IMG/VR virus record: IMGVR_UViG_3300017763_000025
Location: 1 to 50,578 of that record
From: a virus
Strand: one strand, 5' to 3'
DNA: 50,578 bases
Below the pieces are notes generated by a model, which saw nothing but the letters and a program-made list of their open reading frames with translations, was not told the origin of the DNA and made no database searches. Positions 8,863-21,500 of this stretch are shown here, piece after piece (within the stretch, counting starts at the first letter, position 1; each line of letters starts with the position of its first letter). Both the position numbers and the translations under genes were made by a program.

Positions 8863-9468
8863 TTATACTCCTGACAAACTTTGTACACGTACTGTGTAAT
8901 CAATTTGAACTAATCTGTTTAAACTTTTTTGTACAGGGTGGAAAATAACATGTGTAACTAATCTACCTGTGCCTGCTGGGCTATAACTTTTAAGACCTAA
9001 TTCATCAAACACATAAAGGTTAGTAGTATCTGTAGCAGTATCAAATGCATCTTGCCCTTCTGGTTCTCCGTAGTCTAATAAACAAGTTACAACAATATCT
9101 GTGTAATTTGTTCCACTAACATGACGTGTTTCAATTTTGTTTCTTACAGGATCAGTATTACTTGTACTCCTGTCATCTACTACTTTAGTAAATGTTTGGT
9201 TATACAAACTTGCATTTGTTCCTGTTGAGTTTGGTGTTAAGTATGTAATAATACCTGTTGGATCTACGCTAGTACCTCCATTACCAAAACTCATTTCATA
9301 TATTGTACCTTGCCCTTGGTTTGCAAGGCTTTCTGCAAGAGCAATACTCATATTTTCATAGTGGATAGCATTACGCTTATCAACATACACTTCACCCGTT
9401 TTAGGATCATGTATTTTGATATGTCCTTTTACTACTACTCCGCTTTTATCATTTAATTTGTCTGTCAT
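8863..9468 (-). CDS. Virion structural protein, unknown role (between giant protein and fibres)
   Basis: A 201-residue protein starting MTDKLNDKSGVVVKGHIKI. The N-terminus contains HDPKTGEVYVDKRNAIHYENM, followed by a helix (SIALAESLANQG), a GNGGTSVDPTG loop and a long beta-rich C-terminal half that ends in RLVQIDYTVRVQSLSG. Similar proteins sit between baseplate and fibre genes in T4-like marine phages as I recall them, without known function. A late-promoter-like sequence lies just upstream and the fibre genes follow within a few bases. A role as a baseplate or fibre-attachment protein is plausible from its place alone. Confidence 0.7.
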   Translation of the reverse strand: MTDKLNDKSGVVVKGHIKIHDPKTGEVYVDKRNAIHYENMSIALAESLANQGQGTIYEMSFGNGGTSVDPTGIITYLTPNSTGTNASLYNQTFTKVVDDRSTSNTDPVRNKIETRHVSGTNYTDIVVTCLLDYGEPEGQDAFDTATDTTNLYVFDELGLKSYSPAGTGRLVTHVIFHPVQKSLNRLVQIDYTVRVQSLSGV

Positions 9469-9489
9469 GTTTTTCTCTCACTGCTACTG

Positions 9490-9500
9490 TATTTATTTAG
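9490..9500 (-). promoter_or_regulatory. Late promoter (CTAAATAAATA)
   Basis: The minus-strand CTAAATAAATA contains two overlapping late-type boxes (CTAAATA and AATAAATA). It lies 22 bp before the ATG at 9468 and overlaps the stop codon of the giant gene. Confidence 0.6.
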
Positions 9501-12500
9501 GTAACTCCGTTGTTCTTGCTTTAAGAAACTGTGCAATGTCATTTTCTTCATCTGCTAGGCTTATACCTGCTTTTGTCCATGTTTGACCCACACGTCTGAT
9601 TACCGTAACCTTCTGATCTGCTTCAGGAGTTGCTGTTAATTCCAGTGTACTTCCATTTAATGTGAAATCTACTGGTAATGTAACGTCACCTTCAGCACTA
9701 TCTTGTGCAATAAATCTAGTTACAAAGTTTCCACTAGTGTCTTTAGTGTCTACTTGATAACTACTTATCGCATTTTTACGAAGTCTGTGTCCAGCAACAA
9801 ATACTTCAAATTCGTTTATACCCTGTGTAGGAGTAAAATCTAATTCATATGATGCTGTAGTACCGTCTGCTGTAAACACTTGTGTAAGTGTTTGATCCAT
9901 ATACGGAATATTTTCTCCCGGACTTTGATCTCTTACCTCAGTTCCTGAAGCAATTAGTGCGTTTACACCAGTACCTAAAGTACCTCTACGTATTTGACGT
10001 AAACTATTTCCTTGCTTCACGTAGTACTCAATTCTTTCACCGTTTATAAACACAACACCCGGTATTTGCTTCTTTTTGCCAGGTTCTGGTAAATCTGAAG
10101 CATCAACTAGTTCAATTCTAGTATCCCACCAATTAAGGTCTTGTGCTAATTTATACTTATTCGCATTGTCTAGCCTCTTGTAGTGAACGCGGTTCAGTAT
10201 GTCTTTAAATTGTCTATAACCAAAGCGATGTGTTAACTGCTCTTCTCCAAATTGTATATACTCAACTTTATCATTTGGATTAAGTTGTTGAATAATTTTT
10301 ACATACATTTGATTTTCAGTTACGTAATAATCAATATTTGGTGCAAGTCTTACACCATTTAGTATAACCCAAACATATTCTGAATCTTGTGCTTTGTGTC
10401 TTAATTTTACAAGTCCATTACTGAAGGTAATATACTCTTTATAATTAGTTGTACCTGGGACTAATGGAACACGACTTACTAAGTTATACTTAATACGTTC
10501 AAAATCTTGTATATCATGATTACTAAATGATGTAATTCTAATTGATTCTCCTAATCCTGGTGCTGTATCAAAATAAATTTTACTTCTGTCTTGTAGGAAT
10601 CGTGTCGTACTATCTGCACCGGTTCCAACATACCCAAATGCATATTGACCGTCAATACTAAAGAATATATCTAGTCTGTCATCTACTGCTCCGATTCCTG
10701 CTGATAGTTTAACACTGTTATTTGCACTATCCCATCTGTACTGAATATTTTTAACAAGTATTTGATCGTTTAAATAAACTTCTATATCTTCGCCTCTAAC
10801 ACTATTACTAAAGAATTGCCATTCTTGGATTTGGTATTCTCTAATTGTCGCATCAGTAATTGTAAAGTCTACATTGTAACCTGCATCAAGTATATTATTG
10901 TTTACTTCAACAATAGCATTTTGTGCAGTTGGTAATCCGCCAACTAGTGCTGGATTAACATCAAACACAGTTGTTGAACCGTCACCTACTAGTGTTTGTA
11001 CATTTGTTGCACTAAAGTTTGTAGCAGTTGTATAAAATAAACCATAATGAATGTCATTACCTGCTTGCGGCGCTGATCCAAATGTAATAACAAAATTGCC
11101 ATTTGATCCTTCGGATAAAGTTGAAGAATTAATAACACCATTTAAATAAACATAATGACTTACGCCTTCTTGATATTTTATATTAGTTGTATACGTATTT
11201 GTACTTCCATCTGCTGTAAGATGATTAATATCAAGAATTTTTTGTCCATTAACACCAAGAGTAACAATACTTAAAACTTTTCCTGCTGTTGGAGGTGTTG
11301 TAAATGTAAGTGTATCAGTTACATAATTTATTGTATAATCTGTTGTGCGTACATTATCTAATGTTACAAATACTGCTTCGCTATTAAATGGATGAACTCC
11401 AGTTGTAAAAGTTTGCTGTATACCATCTGTTGTAAAGAATTGTGTCTGTATGTTGCTTGTTCCATCATCTGGTCTATGGAAAATTTTAATATCAACTGTA
11501 TCACTAATTTTACCTGGAACTAATTCCTCAGGTCCAGTTGTTGTCATAGGAGTAATAAATCCATCACCATCTACAATGATTTCACTTGCATCAATACCTT
11601 TTGCATTGCTATAACTTAACGCTCCACCTGTTAATTGTGTATCATAACTAGCAGGATCTGGTTTGAAAGAGCCGTCGCTTGTACTTTTTCTAAGAACAAA
11701 GATATCGTCATCTTTACTTGTTATACCAAAGTTTTGAATGTTAATTGACGTTAATGCACCATCACCAATAATGCTTGACATAACAGCATTTGGATTTGTA
11801 GGATTACTTGGATAGTTTGCATCATCAAGTCTTACGTTGTTTTTATATACATTGTATACAACGCCTGTTTCTAATGGTTGTTCCCAAGTTAACTCTGCTG
11901 TTGATCCATCTAAGTAAAAAATAATATCTTCAAAAGTTGTATCGTAAATATCATACGGTTCAACTCCAAAGCCTTTTGTTTCAAAACCGCCTACTCCAGC
12001 AAAATCAAAACTCTTAACTTCGACGCCACCAAAATCAACACCCATCATAAGTTGTGATATGTCTTTGCCGATCATACCATCAATTGGTTTGTAATAGGTT
12101 TGAACTCTATCTTGTGCTGTTAATAAGTCAGGTGCAAGTTCATATTGAATTGTCAACCCTATATTTAACTTAGGAGGTACTTGAAATACTATTCTACCAC
12201 GTTTTCTAGTATAACCTTTTATATTATCTTCAAAATTTGAAATTGTGTATTCACTTTTTAATAACTCTACACCGCTAATAAATATTTTTACTTTTGCACC
12301 ATTTAAATTCATTGGCCATTTTAAGTCATATACTGAAGTTGCATTGTCACCAGTAAATACTTCTTGCCTAGTAACTTCTAAATAATAAGGATTTCCACTT
12401 ATTCTATCAAATCTAGATATAATATGTGTTCCTCTTACTTTACCATTGCCAAGAACTGCTTTAGCAGATGCTATTGTGCCGCCATCTTCAACACTTCCAT

Positions 12501-15500
12501 TTAAAACAACATCCGGAGCACTAACATATCCTTTACCTGAATTAGTAACTTGAATTTTAGAAACTTTATCACCATTTAGATAGGCTCTTGCTGTTGCACC
12601 TGTGCCTCCGCCGCCTTCAATAGTAATAATTGGAGGTAATGTATATCTTGATCCTTCATTACTTACTGCAATTTCTTTAATTTCATATCCAAAATTCTCT
12701 AACCAATGCTTATCTGGGTAAGAACTTGTACTATTAGGTACACTTGTAATTAAATTATTAGAAACTTTTGCTGAACTACTTGTAATTTTAGATTTACTAA
12801 AGTTATATCTCGGCGGTAAATCAAAATCTGTTACAACACTATTAGTAGGATCTGTTTTTTCATAATTAGATACGTATTCTCTAATTTTTGTTTTAAATGG
12901 TTTAACTTCGTTTATATAATCTTGATAATTTTCAATACTATCATTTTTAAATGTAACTTTTTGTGCAAGGTCACCAACATTGTGTTGTGCTTTAATAAAT
13001 GATGTTTTAAATGCCCAATCAATATTTGGTTGTTCACTAAATGCATAACGTATAGTTGCAATGAACAATTCGTTATAATGTGTTTCTAAGTCATCAATTA
13101 AAATATGATCACGAATTGTTTCTAAAACTACTCTAGATTCAGTTACAGGCTGACTATCATAAAATACTGTATCAAATGTATCAATATCAAATCCTGTTTT
13201 GTTAAGTTGTGTATTATATAACTTGTCACTAAACTGGATAGTAGCACTTTGTTTGCCAATTACTTTATAGTTTTGTGTATAATCTTCTGTAGGATTATTT
13301 GCAATTTTTTCTAAAAGTAACCAGCCTCCAGAACCAACGTTAGAAATCTTTACAGTATTACCAATATCGTTTTCAATTGCTGTAAGTTGGTAACTAAAAT
13401 CAATTAAATTATTAATTTCAGTAAATTCATTGTATCCTGTTGCATACCAATCAGCATAATTCCAGTATAAGTTAGTATCAAATCTCTGACTTACAGTTCT
13501 ATTCCATGTTGTACCGTTATAATTATATAAAGACCATTTATTAGCAACATTTATATCACTTGAAACAAGTATACTAAAGTTTCTTGTAGTAAGCACTGTA
13601 TTTTCATCGTATCCTTCTCCTGGATCAATAATATTAACTGTAGTAATTTGTCCTAATTCATTAATTTCAGTTTCTACAATGGCATTTCTACCAATGCCTG
13701 ATACAGTTACTTTTGGACCTAAGCGTGTTCCGCCCACTGTTGAAACATATGTTGGATCAACATATCCTCTTCCGGAATTTGTAATTTCAACACTTGTAAT
13801 TTTACCGTCAACTATTGTAGGAGTTAACACTGCTGTAATTCTTTTAGCAACACCAACAAAAGCAAGATCTTCAAATGTATCAATTTTTACATCATAATCA
13901 CGTGAACTTGCAAATGGTGCAGGATCACTCTTAGTTAAATCACTAATATCAAATTCATCAACAATAATATTTTTTATTAAAACGTCATTTACTCTTTCAA
14001 TTAATTGCTTAAATGCTTCTGACTTATTAATAAACATCGATTGTCTTGGATTATTACTAATTCCGTATTTTGCTTTTGCACTTAATTTAGGATCTGGAAC
14101 TAATCTAAATTGTGTGTCGTAACCAATTATACTATCAAACCATTTTAATTCAATATCTCTGTTAGGTCTACTTGATCCAATACCTTGTGTTAACATTTGA
14201 TACTGATTGTGAATATTTTGAGTGTCATTGTCAAGAGTAAAGTAACGTAAATTAAATGCAACATTTTCGCCGCTCATTAATCCTTCGCAATTAAATAACA
14301 CATATCTATCTTTACCCATTAGCCCAACAAATCTATGTCCTTGACCAACTGGATCTTCAATTAATCTTGTAACATCGTATGAAGTAATACTTCTACCTGT
14401 AACATTAGGTACCACACGTTTGTTTGCTACCCAATAATAATAACGCGGCTTGCTAGTTTTAGAAATTGGATCCCATACTAAACGCTGAGAATATACAAAG
14501 TCACCGTATTTAGATTTACCACTTACTCCAGAAGCAATTCCTTGTTCTGAATCTGCTAAATTATCCCATTCGCTAGGTATTAGATCGCTTTCGACCCATT
14601 CGTATACTTGTACGCTTGTACCTGGAAATACTTCTCCCCAAAAATTAGTTTGGTAAGTTATATTGTTTTGTTGGTAGTTATAAAATTTAACTGCACTTAG
14701 ATCCCACCATAGTTGTCCTACATGTTCTCTACCCCAAGCATTAGTTTCGTCTATAATAACAGTGTCATTGCCAACACTAAATGCCGCTGGATCATAATAA
14801 GTTTTATAAGATAATTCTTGTTCTGCTGGTCCTGCAATTTTTCCTTGAACTGGATCAATAAAATCTAAATCTTCAATAAGGGTGTTAGTTTTAATGTTAT
14901 ATAAAAACGCACCTTTAATTTTATTAATATCTACTTGATCAATTGGACTTCTATGTGTGTTCCATGATTTAGAACCAATAGTTTTTCTAAAGTCAATAAT
15001 CATACCTTGGAATGTTACTAAGTCTGTCATTTCTGGAATTGACGTGTAAACATGGTTATTATTCATAACAATATTTTTACCAAAATTGATTGCTAATGGT
15101 TCGTCAATAATAAATTCTTGAGCAAATAGTAACGACTGATTAATTCTTTCGTACATAAAGATAACACCGCTATCCATGTCTGTTGATTTGAATGTTGTAA
15201 ATTCATCATCAAATACTGTTGTACGGTTATCAAATGTTGTTGGCAATTCAATATCGCCGTTGAGACTAGTAACACATAATGCATTTCCATCAAAATTTAA
15301 GTAAGCACCAAAATTTTCTGCCTGTTCGCCATTTGGACTAAACACTTCTTGTGTTAGTGTAAACTGGCCATTGACTAAAGTATAGATGTAAACTTTACCT
15401 TGATCTTTTTTCTTATCATCATTGTAAGGTTCGCCAATAGCAATCATTTCACCGTCACTACTTACACTAATACTATCACCGAATCCAGTATATGATCCAG

Positions 15501-18500
15501 TTGATAAGTCTTCATATGGAGGTTTAATAGTTTGAGATACTGTCATTTGTCCTTGTGGCAATCGTCTGTAAACTACTATAATACGTTCACCTGAACTATC
15601 ATTGCCTTGTATCCTCGAACTTACAACTAACACATCTCCATCTAAATCTTGATCAAATTTTCTTGCAAAATCTCTTACACCAAACTCTGGATCAAAGACT
15701 TCTTCACCAATAATTCTATTTGTTCCTAATGTTGGTATAAATCCAACATGTGCTGTACCGTCAGTTACTAGTTCCCAGTCAAGTGGTATAAAAGACACAC
15801 CACTTGCAATATTTCTTAGTGCTTTATAAAGTCTATCGTTATATTCTACAATCTCTCCTTGTTTATAGAATACTGATGAACTGAACGTACCTCTATAATT
15901 TGGATCTATGTCCAGTTGCCAGTTATAACTTTCTATTGCTCCATTTATAGTTGTAGCGCCATTCTTAACAAAATGTATACTACCTGCATTTGTTTGTGTA
16001 CCAGCACCTTTTGATGCAACACTTAATCTATATAAATTTCCTTCTTGTGTAAATTGTACTTCATCACCAAGTTTAGCGTATGATTTACGTTCAGGGATAG
16101 TATAATGATTTTCTACTTTAAATTTAACTTGTAGATCTAAGTCATATACACTAAACAATCCTTCCTGTATAAGTCCACTTGCTTGTGTACCATTAGCACT
16201 AGATACAGGAATATTAGTGACTAACTGCCAATCTCTGTTATTAGATGCTGGAATGTTAGCCTCTCTTGGAATACCTGCTAGTGTAGTGTTATTATAGAAC
16301 CAATATTCAAAATCAGTTAGTTCACTAATTGTAGCATCTGCAAAGTTACTTGATTCTTCTATAACAATAATTTTACCTAAACGAGTGCCTTCTAATGATA
16401 CTGCATCAATTCTAGCAAAATTACGTTTAACTGATCCTCTTACACGGAATATATCTGCTGGTTGGTTATAATTTCCACCCTTACTCCATGCTCCTGTAAC
16501 ATTTTTAACATAAATTCTTACAGTATTAAATTGTCTTTTATAAAAAGTAATTTCAGCAGTAGCACCTGTAACTGTATCTTCTACAGTGTCGCCTACAATA
16601 GGCTCAAACGGTAAAAAGTTTACTTGGTCAAATTCATCAAAAGTTAAATCAAGATATCCGTCCCATAGATCATATACTGTATGCTGTTTATTAAATAGTG
16701 CGGCATTCATTACTGTGTCAGTAAAATTAGTAGTTCCGCTTATACTATCAACTTGCATGTAAAAAGTATCACCATTTGATAAAGTATCAGTAAATGTTTT
16801 GCCGCCTCTAACTGTCCATAACGGACTACTTTGTAACGCAAATACTTCGCCTGGGTCACCTTCATATGTAAGTGTTTGTGCAAATGATGCTTGGTCATTT
16901 AAACTTAATGGTAAGTTTGCTGATAAGCCGTCTGCAATGGCTTCTTGCCTAGTGTCAGTAATATTGTAATAAAAGTTTGGTGTACTTCTGCCACTTGTTG
17001 TTGTAAGTAAATCTTGATAAACTAAACCGTGTCCTGGATCAACAAATACATTTGAACTATCAGCACTTGTAGTATATGCTGGTGTATTAATATACCAATA
17101 TCCGCCTAAGTTGCTTGTAAGACTTACATAATCTTCAGTGTAATCTCCAATACGTACTGTGCCAACAAATACACTGCCAGTTGATGCAAACGTTCCGTTT
17201 ACATCTGACAAGTACACTGTACAAGTTGTTAAGTTGTTTGCTACATAAACTACTGTGCCACTAGCAATACTACTTGAAAGTGTATCATTAATTTGTGGTA
17301 AGTTTACAAAATTTTCAATTACTAATACATTGTCTACTTTATATTCAATATTATGTGTACCTGTAATGAATGTATTATCAATTACAGGAAATTCTCCATC
17401 AAACGGTTGCACATCTGTTGAACTGCCTTGAATACTTAACTTACTATAATTGTTCCATTTTAAAACAATATCGTCGCCTACTGTACTTCCTTCGTATGCA
17501 TCTAAAGGTGCTCTTACAAGTATATGACCAACTAACCTATCATTAATTTTATAGTCACCTGCTTGTAGCAAATTAATTAATGTACTATCACTGTCTGGAA
17601 CTATATTAAGATATGAATCAAAACTATCAAACTGGATTGCACCTGTAGCAGGATCAATATTTTGAATTGCTTTATATAAATTTGGTCCATACTTTACAAT
17701 TTGACTTTTTGTATAAGGTGTACCTTGTTGGAATTCGCCTTTGTAAAAACTAAATGTATTTGATGCTTGAGGTGATCCAACTACAAGATATTTTCCATCT
17801 GGACTAAGTGCAACACTTTCTCCAAAGTTCATTGACGATGTTGGTGTACTTCCATCATAAGCATCAGCAATGTCTGTTGGTGCTTCAATAATTTGATCTA
17901 ACACAAAATTAGTATTATCATTAGGTCTTGTATAAATGTGTACTTCACCATTACCTTTAAATGGTATACCTACTGCCATTTTAGTATTAGTTCGGTTTAC
18001 GCTAATTGAATGTCCATAACCGTGTTGTGTACTATCAAGTTGTAAAGAACTTTGAACTTTTTGATGTTCTTGATATACTGGTGTGTTTTTAAGAACTGTC
18101 CATTTACCATTGTCGTCATCATCTATCCAAACAAGTTCATTAGAACTTAAATTAGCAGTAATGTTTGTATTTGCGGCATTTACTGTTGCTGTACGTTGCG
18201 TAGTAAAAATAGTAATTGTACCACTAATATCAATTGTTTCGTCAATTTCTAACCAATCCTGTTTTTCAGTCTTAAATGTTATTTTGTTACCTTGTACAAC
18301 AGTTACTTTATAAAACCCGTCAAGAGCAGTTAGAGACGCTGTATTTGCGTTTGTGATACCAAATATATCGCCTACAGCAATCTGTCTAGCAGTAAAGTTT
18401 AAAGTAAGTGTAATTTCATCACCTACAGGCTTTACTTCTTTTATTCTTAAATCAGTTTCAGTATGTTGTAAAACATTCCATGTTTGATTATCTGAAGCAA

Positions 18501-21500
18501 CCCAAATATAATCATCTTTATTCACATCACTTATATTGAAATCTATAATTCCGTCTTTTGTTAATACTGCTCTACTAACATCTTCACCTGTAACATATCC
18601 TACAGTTTTAACATATTCGTCGTTAGTATATTTGGTAGGAATTTTATTTGTATCATAATCGTTAGGCTTTAAGAACACATCATAATTTGGAATTCTGTAT
18701 ATTAAATCTGTTGATGCTGGTATAGTTTCTACCAACTCAATTGGCTGAGGAGACAATTTAAATTTAGACTCATCTAACTGCCATTCAATTTCTTCAAAGT
18801 TAGTAGTAGCACCATATTGACTATTCTTTACTGCCCATTCTTCATAAAAATCAACTGACTCTTTATCAGCACTTGCTAATGCATCAAATAATTTGTCAAC
18901 ACTGTTTCTAGTTCCTTTATCTTGAATGAATCCTTGATAAAATTTATATTGACTTACATCATCATTAATAATGTTTTCTAAATACTGACGTTTTTGATAC
19001 CCTATTAAATGCTGTGCTAAACGTTGTTGTTCGTTATCAAAATTATCACTATCAAGATCATAAAAATCAGTAAACTGATTAATTCTATAATCAAAGTTTG
19101 TAAGAAGTTTTGTTTCAGGACGACCGTCTAGTCTATTCCATTCGTCTGCTTTAAAGTTTAAATCGCCTGCAATTTTATTTTTTGCTGAATAAAAGAATTC
19201 TTTATAACGAACTGTATCGCCGATTGCATAATCTTTAAAGGATTTCCATTCCGTAACTTCTGCCTGGTCAAATACAAACCCTGGAATATTTAAACTTCCG
19301 TCCCATCCAGCAGTTCTATAACCTAAAACCTTAACACGGTCTTGTCTATATCCTGATGCAGGTGAATAAATTACATCTTTAAAGTCTGATATATTATCAA
19401 GCAAAGCAACATGTTCTATTTGAACTAAAGGTAACTGGATATAATAAATTCCTTCAGCAGTATTAGAAAGATTAACAGCAAACGTGTTGCCCTCTCTTGT
19501 AAGTCTTGTAAATGTCTGTTCTAGTGCAGTGCCGTCACTTACTTGCATTGAATAATCGTAAAAATTATCTAATAAATTGTCAACTACTGCAAATTTTCTA
19601 GTAAACTCAATTTGGTTAGCACTTGGACTTAGAGCAATAATTGTTCCTGCCGCCCAGTTTTGAGTAGTCCAAAATAAGAATTCCTTTGCACTGTATTTCC
19701 AGTCTTCAACAACACCTGTATCTGTATTAAAATAGTTGAATTCAAATCCTGCTGTTTGTAAATACTGTGCATAACCTAACAAGAAGTCTACTACATCTTG
19801 AACGTCTTCATATATTGTACCGTATGGAACTTCGCTTATGTTATCACTAAACCCTTTTCTAAATAATGCTGTAGAGCCACCGCGCATTGGTAAGTCGCTT
19901 AGTTTTACAAATTTTTCAGGATCAAAACTGTCCCCTGATGTATGCTCAACTGTAACTCTATAAAATGAATTTAGGTGTCTAACAAATTTATCTACAGTAT
20001 ATTTTTTATCAGTATCCCATTCGATAAACGATTCACTTACTCCGCCAACATTAATTGCAGGATCATTTGATTTTTTTCTAACTGTTTGTATTTTGAATAC
20101 TGGATTTGCACGGTCATATCCTTTTACTACATACCCAAAGGATTGCTTTTCTACAATTACTCCACTGTATGAAACTGTATCAATTGGTGAACTTTTATTT
20201 AGAAATATTTGATAATTTTCTTTAGGTAAAAATACATTACCTTGATTAAAAGGAGTTCTACTATCTAAAACAAATTTTAGTTTTTCTTGATCAGTAAACC
20301 CGCCTAATTTAATACCTATTTGATACTTTAAACTTTTTACTTGTTCTTTATAATCACTAGTTGATATTGCACTGTTGCCTAGTGTATAGTTTATAATATA
20401 ATCTACTAATCCACTTGTAAAAACTCTTTTAGTATCCCCATATGTATTACTAAAGACTAAACTTGCTAAAGATATTGAACGATTGGTTACATTATATACA
20501 TATTGGCCTGCTAAGTTTTTACTAATTCGTGATGTATCCCATGCTAGAGACATATATTTTGCAGGCTGATTTAGTAACTGTGATTTAACAATACTAAAAG
20601 CATAATCACTACTAGTCCTCCAAGCATTTTCTGTAGGAGCATGATCTCCAAACTTAAATCCTAATTTAGTATACGATGCAATATATTCGTTTGCAAACTT
20701 AGACTGTAACGGACTTAATAAATTACCGTCTTCGTCAACTGGAATATGATTTAACAACCCTGGTCTTTTATACTTGTCTAAATATTTTACAGGGTTATTA
20801 GGATCTGCTAATTTACCTTCTTGTAAATCTTCCCAAAGGATCAAGTTATCTGAAGTGTAAGGAGCCGCACCATACTGTGCTTCCCACCAATCAGGTTTTG
20901 TAGTTAACCCTAACATTTCCCACGGTGATGTATGTGGAGAATCAGTGTCGTATGCATGTCTATATACTGAACGCCAAAAGCCAGTTAATTGTTCGCCAGC
21001 AGGTCCTGACATATAAGAATAGTTATAAGTGAAACTATCAGTTAAATTATAGAATGTATTTGATGTATAATCTAGTCCGCCTAAACTTTCGCTCCACTTA
21101 ACAAAGTCACTTAGTAAAACATGATTAATACTGTTTAGATCAAATTTAGTATTTCTATACTTTCCTGGAATAAAATCATGTATGTCAATTTTAGTAGGAT
21201 CATATACACTTTTAATATTATTGTATATTCTACGTTCAAGATCTAAAATTAAATTATCTCGATAATCATTAAATGCAATCGTTTTACTTCCGTCGTGTCC
21301 TCTTATAATCATTGTAGGAGTTCTGTAAGTATTATCTTCATAAATTTTTGGAACGTAAGAAGGATATAATCCTAACTTACTAGGTGTACTTGGTACGTAA
21401 CAACCGTCAGTACTTTCATATTCAAAAATTTCAATTTTATCACCATCTGTTTTGGTTGCTGTAATTACAGCAAATCCATCAGTATTAAATGTATAATCTT